This document shows positions 57,296 through 64,000 of a stretch of 64,000 nt of DNA, piece after piece. A program made the position numbers and the translations under genes. Each line of letters opens with the position of its first letter. Position 1 is the stretch's first letter. Under the pieces are notes generated by a model. It saw only the letters and a list, made by a program, of their open reading frames with translations, was not told the origin of the DNA and made no database searches. Location of the stretch: positions 372,001 to 436,000 of the forward strand of contig NZ_CP053021.1 of the NCBI RefSeq assembly GCF_013001025.1. Direction: 5' to 3'. Origin of the DNA: Sphingobium yanoikuyae. GTDB lineage: Bacteria; Pseudomonadota; Alphaproteobacteria; Sphingomonadales; Sphingomonadaceae.

Positions 57296-57603
57296 TGCCC
57301 GTCTCCTTTCGCTCCAAGGAGGCGCTCGAAGAACTGAATGATCCGAGGCAACAGAATATTCGAGCCGGCTCCCATTACATAGGTGATGAAGGATGCAGCG
57401 CGTGGCTCATCAGCCGGCACATGCATGATCGAATGCGCAACCCAAGGGCTGACAAAGATGGCGAAAGAGAAGCCGACGAAAAGCGTCAGGGCCACTTCCA
57501 CGCCGGTCATCTTCTTCCAGGGGCGGAAGGCAAGCGCCGTCACCGCGCCAGCGAGGGCCGCCATGATCGTATAGGCAAATGCGCTGAATGGCTCGCTGCT
57601 CAT
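57292..57603 (-). CDS. Phage membrane protein, holin-like
   Basis: This 103-residue protein has two or three membrane segments (about 8-27 FAYTIMAALAGAVTALAF, 35-57 VALTLFVGFSFAIFVSPWVA, and a weaker one near 72-90). It ends in a charged tail. It directly follows the tail fibre in the late operon. A role in lysis timing is likely from position, but the family is unknown to me. Confidence 0.6.
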   Translation of the reverse strand: MSSEPFSAFAYTIMAALAGAVTALAFRPWKKMTGVEVALTLFVGFSFAIFVSPWVAHSIMHVPADEPRAASFITYVMGAGSNILLPRIIQFFERLLGAKGDGQ

Positions 57604-57703
57604 CCCGTCTCACTCCATGGCGTCATCGCTGGCATGGCGAGGATCTGCCCGAACATGAGGATCATCATGTGCGCCTCCGCATCAGCAGATCATCGTGGCT
57701 CAT
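57600..57703 (-). other. Gap between tail fibre and lysis cassette with two tiny coupled frames
   Basis: A 12-codon frame (MSHDDLLMRRRT, 57665-57703) overlaps the tail-fibre stop. A 22-codon frame (MMILMFGQILAMPAMTPWSE..., 57600-57668) overlaps it and the next gene's ATG. Both continue the ATGA-type overlap chain of this operon. They may be leader peptides or chance. Confidence 0.3.
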
Positions 57704-60072
57704 CAGCCGCCAAAGCCCCGCACCAATCGCGTTAGCATGTTGTCGCGAATCGTCTGCGACTGATTTGGGGACGCGGTGTGCGGCGGCATCAATACGATCG
57801 GCTTGATCCCCGCCGCCGACAAAGCAGCGCAGATCGCCTTCATGTTCGCTAACCAGCCCTCGTAAGTTACGCGCCCTTCAAGACCGCCCGAACTTTTCGG
57901 CAGGAAGTTCCACTGATTTGTAGGGCTGAAATCCCAGTTATAAAGATACGCCGGATCGTTCATATAAGACGCGGAGTTGCCATCGTTTATCGCGAAATTG
58001 ACGATGCAATGTGTCGGCTTTGGGTTGAGCGCGATAATCGACTTGACCCAGTAGAGGCCCCAGGCAGAGGTCGTGCCGCTCTTCCCCATATTGAGCGTGG
58101 TGACATTGATGCCCTGCGCTGCCAGACCGGTCCGTATGCGCTCCGACAGGAAGCACATCCCGTCCGCAGTCGAGCCATCGGGCCGAAGCGGGCGCACTTC
58201 CCCCGAGCCGGCATCGGGCCGCTGCGTCCAGCTATCTCCGAGGAAGGCGATCACGTCTCCGGACTTAAAGAAGCCCGCCGTGGAGGTTCGCGGACTCTTT
58301 TGATAGGCGTCGGCGCTATACAGGTTTACCGACGTGGGAATGTCATCCACCAGCGTAACGCTCAGCACGGCGGAGCCGATGCCGGATACATTGACCACCG
58401 GGTATTGCACCCGCCCTGTTTCGTACACCTGAGACAGCAGGACAGAACCTGTATCCGCAATCAGTTCGACCCGGTATCTTCCAGATGTGACCTGCGCTGC
58501 GCCGTTCGTGTCCGTGTAAGTCACCGCTGCCCCGCTAATGGCGAGCGCAATAAAGCCATCATTACGACCCAGCGGGATGCTGAATTGGTAGCCGCGCCCA
58601 GCCATTGTGTCTTGGAGTAAATATCCGCGCGATAGAAACTGCGATAGAGATACCGGACCGATGTTCCGGGGAGCATTCTCAATCCCGCACAGCCGCGGCA
58701 AATTGGTAGTGCCCGTAACGAATCCGCCATATGTCGCGCCGTTCAGACGATTGACGCTGATGATCCTTTGACCGGTCGCAGCGCTGAAGATATCCGGCGA
58801 GGATGTTGGAAGGGCACTCGTTTCAGGACCAAAAAACGAGAAGAGCAGCTTCTTTCGATAGGAATAGCGCTCGGTGCGCGAGAGGATGTAATCAGCCTGA
58901 CCTTTAATCGCCAATCGCGTGAGGTGCTGATCGTCCAGGAACATGGTCTGCGCGCGGACAGGCGAAGCGGGCAACAGGTCGGTGAAGGTGACCACGTCGC
59001 CAGCCACCCCTCGCACCCCAAAGCTCGTTACCTTGCCCGTCGCCGCGTCCTCGATCACGGCGGCCCCGCCAGCGATAAAATTGCTGCCTTTGCCCGCTTC
59101 GACGGTCAGCGACGTATCGCTGGTTCTGCTGATGACCGCCGCCTCCGAACGCACATTAGCGGGCGGGGTCAAATAGGATTTCGTAAACGGCCACATATTG
59201 ACAAAGAGCGGCGCGCTGCTGTCGGTTAATTCGTCGATCTGGTTGAAAGCATCAGCCAGCCCCCCCTGTAGCGCAGTTATGAGGGCGTCCTGATCGGTAT
59301 CCAGATGTATTTTTGCGACCCTCTGCAATCGGCGGATGTCCTCGGACGGGCCTAGTGCCTTCACGACAAGTGGCACGGAGCGGATGCTGGAAAACCGGGC
59401 AAATGCCGCATTATCGGGCGGCGTCACCTCAATGGTGGATAAACCACTTCCCGTGCTGTCACCGAACCCGCTGATGAAGATTTTGTTTTTATCGTACCAT
59501 GCGTGGCCCTCTCCTGCTGTCCCCCGCGCTGTGATCTGAAGCGCGACCTTTGGATCTATGGGCAGGAAGTCGGTAGCCCACCATGCTTCGCTAGCTTGGA
59601 ATTCGCCTGTCGCTTTTACGATGCGTCCTGCAATCATAGCGTCAGACGCGCCGTAGTCCTGTGATGTCAGGCGCGCCGTGTCCGCCGCAGCCTGTGCGGC
59701 ATAGGCTGCGGCCTTCTGGCTCTCCAGATCGGCCACGCGCCAGAGCGCACCGTTCGCCTGCTTGGCATAGATGCCCGCGTTCGGAATTTGCGCCCCGACC
59801 GTCGCTGCCGCGCCGCCCAATGCGACTTCGCCCGCGACGGCTGCATGGGTGCCGGTATCGGAAAGCTGGACGGTCGTGCGCTCGTTGGTCGCAAGCTTCG
59901 GAGCGAAGGCGATGGCGGTGGCGAGGGTAGCGAAACCGGCGGCGGCCTGCGCTTTATCGGACGCGCCGGTTGCAGCAGAGACCTTCCCGTCCAGCGTCGC
60001 CATATCGGCATCCGTCAGGCCGGGCCCTCGCGGACCAAGGGCGCGATCACGAACAGATGCTTGCAGTCTCAT
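57703..60072 (-). CDS. Phage tail fibre with C-terminal SGNH/GDSL esterase domain
   Basis: This 789-residue protein has an N-terminal collagen-like/coiled Ala-rich region (about 1-130, typical of tail fibres). A long beta-rich middle follows. The C-terminal hydrolase domain has SGNH block I GDSW (Ser at about 614), a block II-like Gly (MGKSG, about 662-666) and block III FAINDGN (Asn at about 696). A candidate histidine is in MPPHT (about 765). Such domains deacetylate surface polysaccharide. The ATG at 60072 overlaps the upstream stop. The Ala-rich part has KAQAAAGFATLATAIAFAPK. Confidence 0.82.
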   Translation of the reverse strand: MRLQASVRDRALGPRGPGLTDADMATLDGKVSAATGASDKAQAAAGFATLATAIAFAPKLATNERTTVQLSDTGTHAAVAGEVALGGAAATVGAQIPNAGIYAKQANGALWRVADLESQKAAAYAAQAAADTARLTSQDYGASDAMIAGRIVKATGEFQASEAWWATDFLPIDPKVALQITARGTAGEGHAWYDKNKIFISGFGDSTGSGLSTIEVTPPDNAAFARFSSIRSVPLVVKALGPSEDIRRLQRVAKIHLDTDQDALITALQGGLADAFNQIDELTDSSAPLFVNMWPFTKSYLTPPANVRSEAAVISRTSDTSLTVEAGKGSNFIAGGAAVIEDAATGKVTSFGVRGVAGDVVTFTDLLPASPVRAQTMFLDDQHLTRLAIKGQADYILSRTERYSYRKKLLFSFFGPETSALPTSSPDIFSAATGQRIISVNRLNGATYGGFVTGTTNLPRLCGIENAPRNIGPVSLSQFLSRGYLLQDTMAGRGYQFSIPLGRNDGFIALAISGAAVTYTDTNGAAQVTSGRYRVELIADTGSVLLSQVYETGRVQYPVVNVSGIGSAVLSVTLVDDIPTSVNLYSADAYQKSPRTSTAGFFKSGDVIAFLGDSWTQRPDAGSGEVRPLRPDGSTADGMCFLSERIRTGLAAQGINVTTLNMGKSGTTSAWGLYWVKSIIALNPKPTHCIVNFAINDGNSASYMNDPAYLYNWDFSPTNQWNFLPKSSGGLEGRVTYEGWLANMKAICAALSAAGIKPIVLMPPHTASPNQSQTIRDNMLTRLVRGFGG

Positions 60073-60470
60073 GTCAGGTCTACTCCCGGCTGAAGGTAGA
60101 AGCCACCCGTCCACAGCGTTTCCTGGACACTGTCGGCATAGGTGAGCGTGATTTCATATTCGAAGCGATCTGCCTCCCCGACCTCGGGCTTGTTGAGGCC
60201 CGTTGGCACGGTGCCAGCTTCCAGATCGGAACGCGGAAAGTTCGGCTCGACTGTCAGCCGGCGCCACCCCGGCTCGTCCTCGATCGCCGCGTCGGAGAAT
60301 GTGATGCCCGTCTGCTCGAAGATCGGCGGGCCGCCGGCACCGGCATAGAGGCGCACCTGCATCGAGATGATGGCGCCCGTCAGCGGCAGTTCGTCACCGG
60401 GGTAATCCAGCTCCAGGACGGTATCGAAGGCGCGATTACGCGCCGCGAAAAGATCGCGGGTGATTGCCAT
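60069..60470 (-). CDS. Hypothetical phage tail-associated protein
   Basis: I do not recognise this 133-residue, mostly beta-strand protein. The pattern FDTVLELDYPGDELPLTGAI, then RFEYEITLTYADSVQETLWT and GGFYLQPGVD, suggests an immunoglobulin-like or baseplate accessory fold. It lies between the Mtd-N protein and the tail fibre and overlaps the fibre start (ATGA), so it is probably structural or a fibre chaperone. Confidence 0.5.
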   Translation of the reverse strand: MAITRDLFAARNRAFDTVLELDYPGDELPLTGAIISMQVRLYAGAGGPPIFEQTGITFSDAAIEDEPGWRRLTVEPNFPRSDLEAGTVPTGLNKPEVGEADRFEYEITLTYADSVQETLWTGGFYLQPGVDLT

Positions 60471-60486
60471 GGCAGGGTCCTGTTGG

Positions 60487-60879
60487 TCAGTTGATGGCGG
60501 TGATCAGTCCGCCGCTCGTGGTGATCGTCACGCCGCCGACAGCATGGTCGCCATCGGCAATCGGCGTCACGGCGGCCAGGGCGGAGAGTCTGGCGCTGGC
60601 CGCCTGCGCCCCTATCGCGGCCCGCCAGGCTTCGTCATCGTCGCCGTCGACAAGAGACAGGGTGAAGGCGCTGGGCATAGCGCCACCGGCATAGGCGGCC
60701 AGCACGGCAGGCAGATCGATCGCGGCATAGGGCAGGTCCGCCCATGCCGCGACGCCATCTCCATATTTGACTAGCAGCGTGTCGGTCTCCAGCGCCGGTT
60801 CACCCGGTCCCAGAGTCGGATTGACGCTGGTCCAGTTTGCCGCCGTGTCGCGGCGCAGCTGAAAGCGAACCGTGGGCAT
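60487..60879 (-). CDS. Tail protein with Mtd-N-like (major tropism determinant N-terminal) domain
   Basis: This 130-residue protein has an N-terminal segment FQLRRDTAANWTSVNPTLGP that runs on to GEPALETDTLLVKYGDGVAAW (about 5-50). This is the Mtd-N domain that attaches receptor-binding proteins to phage tails. The remainder is Ala-rich and ends ITTSGGLITAIN. It shares the TGATG junction with the J-like gene. No C-type lectin variable domain follows, so no diversity-generating system is implied here. Confidence 0.7.
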   Translation of the reverse strand: MPTVRFQLRRDTAANWTSVNPTLGPGEPALETDTLLVKYGDGVAAWADLPYAAIDLPAVLAAYAGGAMPSAFTLSLVDGDDDEAWRAAIGAQAASARLSALAAVTPIADGDHAVGGVTITTSGGLITAIN

Positions 60880-62384
60880 CAGGCCTCCGTCGTGGCGTCG
60901 CCGCCGTCCAGGATCACTTCGTCATTGTCGGTGATCGGATCGGCCACCGCCAATTCGCCGGCTGTGGGCGGTTCCAGATAGGTTTCATCATCGAAGTCGA
61001 AGATGTCGGCATTGTGCTCTTCGAGCTGCAGATTGACCGAGAAGTCTTGGCTCAGTCCCCAGCTCGTCACCTGAAATGCATAATTGCTCAGGCCATATTT
61101 GCCGGTTGCGAGTTGGACCGTGTCGAGCGTCGATATAGCGATCCCCATGATGTTCATCGGCCAGGTGACGCGCCGTTCCGCCTGGGACTTGCGGAGATAG
61201 ATTTCGAGGAGCCGCTGCCCGCGATAATGCGAGGTGATGTGCGGGAAATCATAGGGCGTCTGGCGCACATCGTCGGAGGCGATGGACCGGGTCGGAACGT
61301 CCGCCGGCTGGTACTTGTCGGCCGGATTGACATAGGTGCCGGTCACCTCCGTTGCGATCTCATCGCCCGCGCGTAGGACCGGCACGGTGAAGGGGCCGGC
61401 GAGGTCTCGCTCTTCGAGGGACGCGGACGGGGGCACATAATAGCCGGGCCGGAGCAGCATCTTGCCGTTGCTGTAGGTGAAGCTGCCGGCACAGCAGGTC
61501 ACGAACGTGTCTCTGACCTCGCTCGGCGCGGCGCCGGTCTGGATATAGCTGTCGAACTCGTAGCGCTTTTCCATGCCGGCTGGCGTGGCCATATCCTCGT
61601 CGCTGACATTCGCCTGCGCCGCGACCCAATCGTCATCGATCTCGTCGGGATAGCAGCCGAAGCCGCCTTCCTCGCGCGGGATACGCATCCAGTCGTAGAA
61701 AATCAGGATTGCGTTTCGCGTATATCCGGCAAGCCCGGTGCGGGGATCAGCGATGTCATCCTTGCCTTCTACCTCTGCGGTGATGTTCGGCATGCCCGCC
61801 TGGACGACATCATTGGTCATCTTGAACTTGGCGTAGATCAGGGCAGCGCCACGGCAGCGATGGTTGACCGTCCACTTGCCCTCGGTCTCAGCCACGAAGG
61901 TTGGGTGCGCAATCTGATCCTCAGTGCCGCGATAGAACCACAGCCAGGCATTGCCGGCATATTTGCCGCTGGTTACCAGCCCGGCGGCGTTTACGCTCAC
62001 TTCCTCGTCAGCGAGCCACCAGCGCGTGACGCCTTTGCACCGGTGGCCGGCGACCGCGATCACGAAATAGCGATATTCCTTACCGCGCGGATGGAAGAAG
62101 ATCAGCAGCCCGCCCGCCCGGCGCTTGCCGTAGATGATGAAGCTGTTCGACACCGACTGGCGGAACATGCTGGGGGTGCTCGCCGTCGATGGGCGAGGAA
62201 TCAGCAGGGATAGCGCCGCAGAAACGCCGGCAGCGATGGCGGTTGAAACTGCAGCGCTTGTTATTGCTGCCGCGGTGGCGGTCGAAACGCCCATCTGCAC
62301 CAGCGCCGCCGAAAGCTGCGGAGCAAAATACACAACGGCGGCGGCAATCGCGATGATCGCGACCGCCTTAACAACTTTGCCGAT
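60879..62384 (-). CDS. J-like phage tail tip / host-specificity protein, probable ATC start
   Basis: This protein of about 501 residues resembles lambdoid tail-tip (J-like) proteins. The N-terminus is a hydrophobic Ala-rich region (about 3-65), followed by FIIYGKRRAGGLLIFFHPRG, then CKGVTRWWLADEEVS and FYDWMRIPREEGGFG. The reading frame is open from 62384, where ATC follows a perfect AGGAGG at five bases and gives a GKVVKAVAIIAIAAAVVYFA start. The first canonical start, GTG at 62333, has no ribosome-binding site and would lose 17 hydrophobic residues. Cysteine pair CC at about 300. The stop overlaps the Mtd-N gene. Confidence 0.75.
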   Translation of the reverse strand: MGKVVKAVAIIAIAAAVVYFAPQLSAALVQMGVSTATAAAITSAAVSTAIAAGVSAALSLLIPRPSTASTPSMFRQSVSNSFIIYGKRRAGGLLIFFHPRGKEYRYFVIAVAGHRCKGVTRWWLADEEVSVNAAGLVTSGKYAGNAWLWFYRGTEDQIAHPTFVAETEGKWTVNHRCRGAALIYAKFKMTNDVVQAGMPNITAEVEGKDDIADPRTGLAGYTRNAILIFYDWMRIPREEGGFGCYPDEIDDDWVAAQANVSDEDMATPAGMEKRYEFDSYIQTGAAPSEVRDTFVTCCAGSFTYSNGKMLLRPGYYVPPSASLEERDLAGPFTVPVLRAGDEIATEVTGTYVNPADKYQPADVPTRSIASDDVRQTPYDFPHITSHYRGQRLLEIYLRKSQAERRVTWPMNIMGIAISTLDTVQLATGKYGLSNYAFQVTSWGLSQDFSVNLQLEEHNADIFDFDDETYLEPPTAGELAVADPITDNDEVILDGGDATTEA

Positions 62385-62440
62385 TGCCGCCTCCTGCCAA
62401 ATGCGGGAATGTGCCCAGGGGAATGGGAGATGAAGTGCTT

Positions 62441-62776
62441 ATGATCTGGATGTTGGCGATAGCCGCTCAGGCCGGGGGATATGCCGGCGAGCTGAAAGAG
62501 CATCTTGCTCTCCCGCCGGCCGCGACCCTCACCAGCGAAAAGCCGGCCTATGACATGGAAATATGTATAGCCGATGCTTTGACCGCTTTGGGTACCCCAA
62601 CTTCGCTTCGGGATGGACCGGACGGCGTCGTCATCGTGGCATCAAATCCGATGGCTGGAACTTACATCGCTTCAGCTACAATACAGAAGGCCGATGGAGG
62701 ATCGAGAGTGACGGTGCGGGTGCGCGGCAAGGGCTGGAATGACAGGATCCGAGACCGCATTCAGGCCTGCCTTTAG
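62441..62776 (+). CDS. Small plus-strand gene within the tail module (moron-like)
   Basis: This 111-residue protein is read against the surrounding late genes. It has a short hydrophobic N-terminus (MIWMLAIAAQAGG, signal-like). A domain follows with ALPPAATLTSEKPAYDMEIC, SLRDGPDGVVIVASNP and GGSRVTVRVRGKGWNDRI. Similar short secreted proteins occur in sphingomonads, but I cannot name the family. The opposite orientation and self-contained length fit a moron expressed in the lysogen. It overlaps the DUF6950-like gene end by 4 bases. Confidence 0.5.
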   Translation: MIWMLAIAAQAGGYAGELKEHLALPPAATLTSEKPAYDMEICIADALTALGTPTSLRDGPDGVVIVASNPMAGTYIASATIQKADGGSRVTVRVRGKGWNDRIRDRIQACL

Positions 62777-63111
62777 GTGTTGCGGGATATCCTCCAAGCA
62801 GCGTCAACATCTTTCATCGGCACCATATCACCGCCGAAGAACTCAGCCTGTTCACCCCTGCAAATCCCGATCGCCCAGCCGCGCAGCACGATGTCGCCGC
62901 GCTGGGCCTGACGGTAGGCGATGGGTTCGCCATGTACGGCGCCGATCACTCCCATCATGTTCCGAACCCCCAGCCGACGCATCATCGCCGCCCAGTCGCG
63001 CGGGCGGCGCGGCGACGGGCCAACGATGTCGCAGATGTCGGAGCCAGTGGCCGCCAGCACATGAGCGCGCCACCGGTCGCCGCAATGGTCCTGCCAGCCG
63101 GGATCGGTCAA
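62773..63111 (-). CDS. DUF6950-like phage tail assembly protein
   Basis: This 112-residue protein has the pattern DHCGDRWRAHVLAATG, MMRRLGVRNMMGVIGAVHGEP, AQRGDIVLRGWAIGICRGEQ and AEFFGGDMVPMKDVDAAWRI. It is like the DUF6950 family found between tail-tip genes (RRGDxVxxxxxLGICxGxxAxFxGxxGLxxxPLxxxxxAWR). I chose the TTG at 63111, which overlaps the upstream stop and has AGGAG eight bases upstream. Related genes in other phages encode NlpC/P60 hydrolases at this position. Confidence 0.65.
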   Translation of the reverse strand: MTDPGWQDHCGDRWRAHVLAATGSDICDIVGPSPRRPRDWAAMMRRLGVRNMMGVIGAVHGEPIAYRQAQRGDIVLRGWAIGICRGEQAEFFGGDMVPMKDVDAAWRISRNT

Positions 63112-63689
63112 AGCGGCGGCTCCTGCCGGGCCTTCGCCCACATGATCGGCACCTCGACCATGCGCGACACATATTGGAAGCCGAGGTCGCCCGGATATTT
63201 CCGCTGCTGCCACCAGTCGGTGAAGCGCTTGATCGCCGGCCGGCGCTGGTCGCGCATCCGGCTCTCACCCCCGGCGGTGACGGTGATCGTCTCGCCGGCA
63301 TCGAGAATGTCGTAGGTGTCGAGACGGCCCTTCCAGAGATTCTTGAACCCGATGACATTGCGGTAGCCGGCGTCGAGCGCCCCAACGTAGAGTTCATAGA
63401 GACAGCCCCGAACGGCTTGATCAGCTACGTCGTCGCGGAACTCGGAGGGTACCTGATAAAGGGTCGCGGTGACGCCTACCGATGAACCGTCGGTGCCTTC
63501 GCCGATGGTGTCAATCTGGCCCAGCCCGCCGATTGCGCTCCACTCCTCGCCCGCGTAATGGATCGTCGCATTGCCGGTGACGGCGAAGACGGGATCGGGC
63601 AGGTCGATATGGACGCCCAGAAACGGGCGGAGCTCGGATTTTTCGATCTCGGTCTGAAGCGCGGGATCAAGGTCGCGAATGCCGCTCAT
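63108..63689 (-). CDS. Minor tail protein (DUF2163-like region)
   Basis: This 193-residue beta-rich protein has a composition and layout typical of tail proteins that precede the hydrolase and tip genes. Examples are LRPFLGVHIDLPDPVFAVTG, GLGQIDTIGEGTDGSSVGVT and FKNLWKGRLDTYDILDAGET. The C-terminus FTDWWQQRKYPGDLGFQYVS is frequent in DUF2163-type or related proteins of siphophages. The exact family is uncertain. It overlaps neighbours on both sides by 4 bases. Confidence 0.6.
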   Translation of the reverse strand: MSGIRDLDPALQTEIEKSELRPFLGVHIDLPDPVFAVTGNATIHYAGEEWSAIGGLGQIDTIGEGTDGSSVGVTATLYQVPSEFRDDVADQAVRGCLYELYVGALDAGYRNVIGFKNLWKGRLDTYDILDAGETITVTAGGESRMRDQRRPAIKRFTDWWQQRKYPGDLGFQYVSRMVEVPIMWAKARQEPPL

Positions 63690-64000
63690 GGCATCTTCTC
63701 CGAGAATTCGAGCACGTAATCGATCGGCGCACCGACCTCGCCCTCATTTTGCCCTGCATCCTCACTGACCAACTCGAAGGGCGCGGTGACGCGCTCAATC
63801 TCCAGTTCGGCATCCTGGGCGATATCAGCCGAAAGCGGCGGCTCGAAGGTCAGCGTGATCTTTCCGTCTGGCCCGGCCTTCGACATCATGCTTCCCAGCT
63901 TCGGCGAAACGTCGGTCACCAGATGCGGGCGGCCGTCCCCGCCGATATAGTCGCCGATCGACGGGCCGACCGCGCCCGGTTCGCGGTTGATGACGATGCT
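63686..64000 (-). CDS. Phage tail protein, 3' part (runs off window)
   Basis: The minus-strand frame is open from the window edge to 63686, giving at least 104 residues without a start (SIVINREPGAVGPSIGDYIG at the edge, then KITLTFEPPLSADIAQDAEL). An internal GTG at 63919 is not needed as a start because the frame continues. It is beta-rich and probably a tail or baseplate component. Its stop overlaps the next gene (ATGA). Confidence 0.6.
   Translation of the reverse strand, partial: SIVINREPGAVGPSIGDYIGGDGRPHLVTDVSPKLGSMMSKAGPDGKITLTFEPPLSADIAQDAELEIERVTAPFELVSEDAGQNEGEVGAPIDYVLEFSEKMP

Larger units (their letters stand above)
52079..64000. mobile_element. Prophage, left portion (attL to tail genes; continues past window)
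   Basis: It begins at a tRNA-Val 3' fragment and contains an XRE/ImmA control region, small early genes of lower GC, a GH108-type endolysin, small holin-like proteins, an SGNH-bearing tail fibre, an Mtd-N protein, a J-like tip protein and minor tail proteins. Late genes read right to left with ATGA-type overlaps. No integrase, capsid or terminase gene is in the visible part. Confidence 0.9.

Noticed and set aside
60487-60879. Diversity-generating retroelement suggested by the Mtd-N domain
   Set aside because: No variable repeat, template repeat or reverse transcriptase is seen in the window.
52079-64000. Gene transfer agent rather than a prophage
   Set aside because: A tRNA attachment site, repressor/protease control genes and an endolysin with holin-like genes fit a temperate phage. 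The GTA gene order is not seen.
1-64000. CRISPR array or insertion sequence
   Set aside because: No regularly spaced repeats and no transposase-like protein were found on either strand.

Overview
The window is GC-rich alphaproteobacterial DNA, most likely from a sphingomonad (Sphingobium/Sphingomonas type). This is an inference from the protein families present (petABC, OpgG/H, DUF6961- and DUF6950-like phage proteins) and from the sphingomonad-style CTGAGCGAAGTCGAAG palindromic repeat next to argF. No ribosomal RNA or other species marker is present.

Positions 1-36650 hold an almost complete flagellar gene cluster in four blocks. (1) A minus-strand rod/hook/ring operon, flgBCDEFGHIJKL (8514-224), follows on the same strand by the start of a motA gene cut by the window edge. 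(2) A plus-strand block holds a second, divergent MotA/MotB-like pair, flgA, flgM, a flgN-like gene, a flagellar muramidase, flhA and fliA. (3) A minus-strand block holds osmoregulated periplasmic glucan genes (opgG-opgH) and the flagellin gene. (4) A plus-strand operon starts with a sigma-54 enhancer-binding regulator and continues fliEFGHIJKLMNOPQR-flhB, an unknown gene, fliD and fliS. The set (FliA/FlgM/FlgN/FliS/FliD plus a sigma-54 activator, with no FlaF/FlbT/FliX here) resembles the gammaproteobacterial-style 'Fla1' type rather than the usual alphaproteobacterial one. Four textbook sigma-54 promoters (TGGCAC-N5-TTGC) and four or five sigma-28-type promoters (TAAA-N15-KCCGT) are readable. 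They suggest a cascade in which the sigma-54 activator drives hook-basal-body genes, and FliA, held by FlgM, drives flagellin, fliD, motA and one unknown gene.

Positions 36650-52070 are ordinary housekeeping chromosome: argD-argF, hslO, queC-queE, small envelope proteins, lipB, a trmL-hemF-GNAT operon, petABC (cytochrome bc1), apt, a secreted endonuclease/exonuclease/phosphatase-fold lipoprotein and an MTA/SAH-nucleosidase-like protein.

From 52079 to the right edge lies the left part of a prophage. It begins at the 3' half of a tRNA-Val(GAC) gene (attL) with an intact tRNA terminator behind it. It continues with possible integrase arm sites, small early genes, an XRE repressor/ImmA protease pair behind an operator-bearing promoter, and a HIRAN-like protein. 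A minus-strand late module follows (transcribed right to left): minor tail proteins, a J-like tip protein, an Mtd-N-type protein, a tail fibre ending in an SGNH/GDSL esterase domain, and a lysis cassette with a GH108-type endolysin and several small membrane proteins. The integrase, capsid genes and attR lie outside the window.
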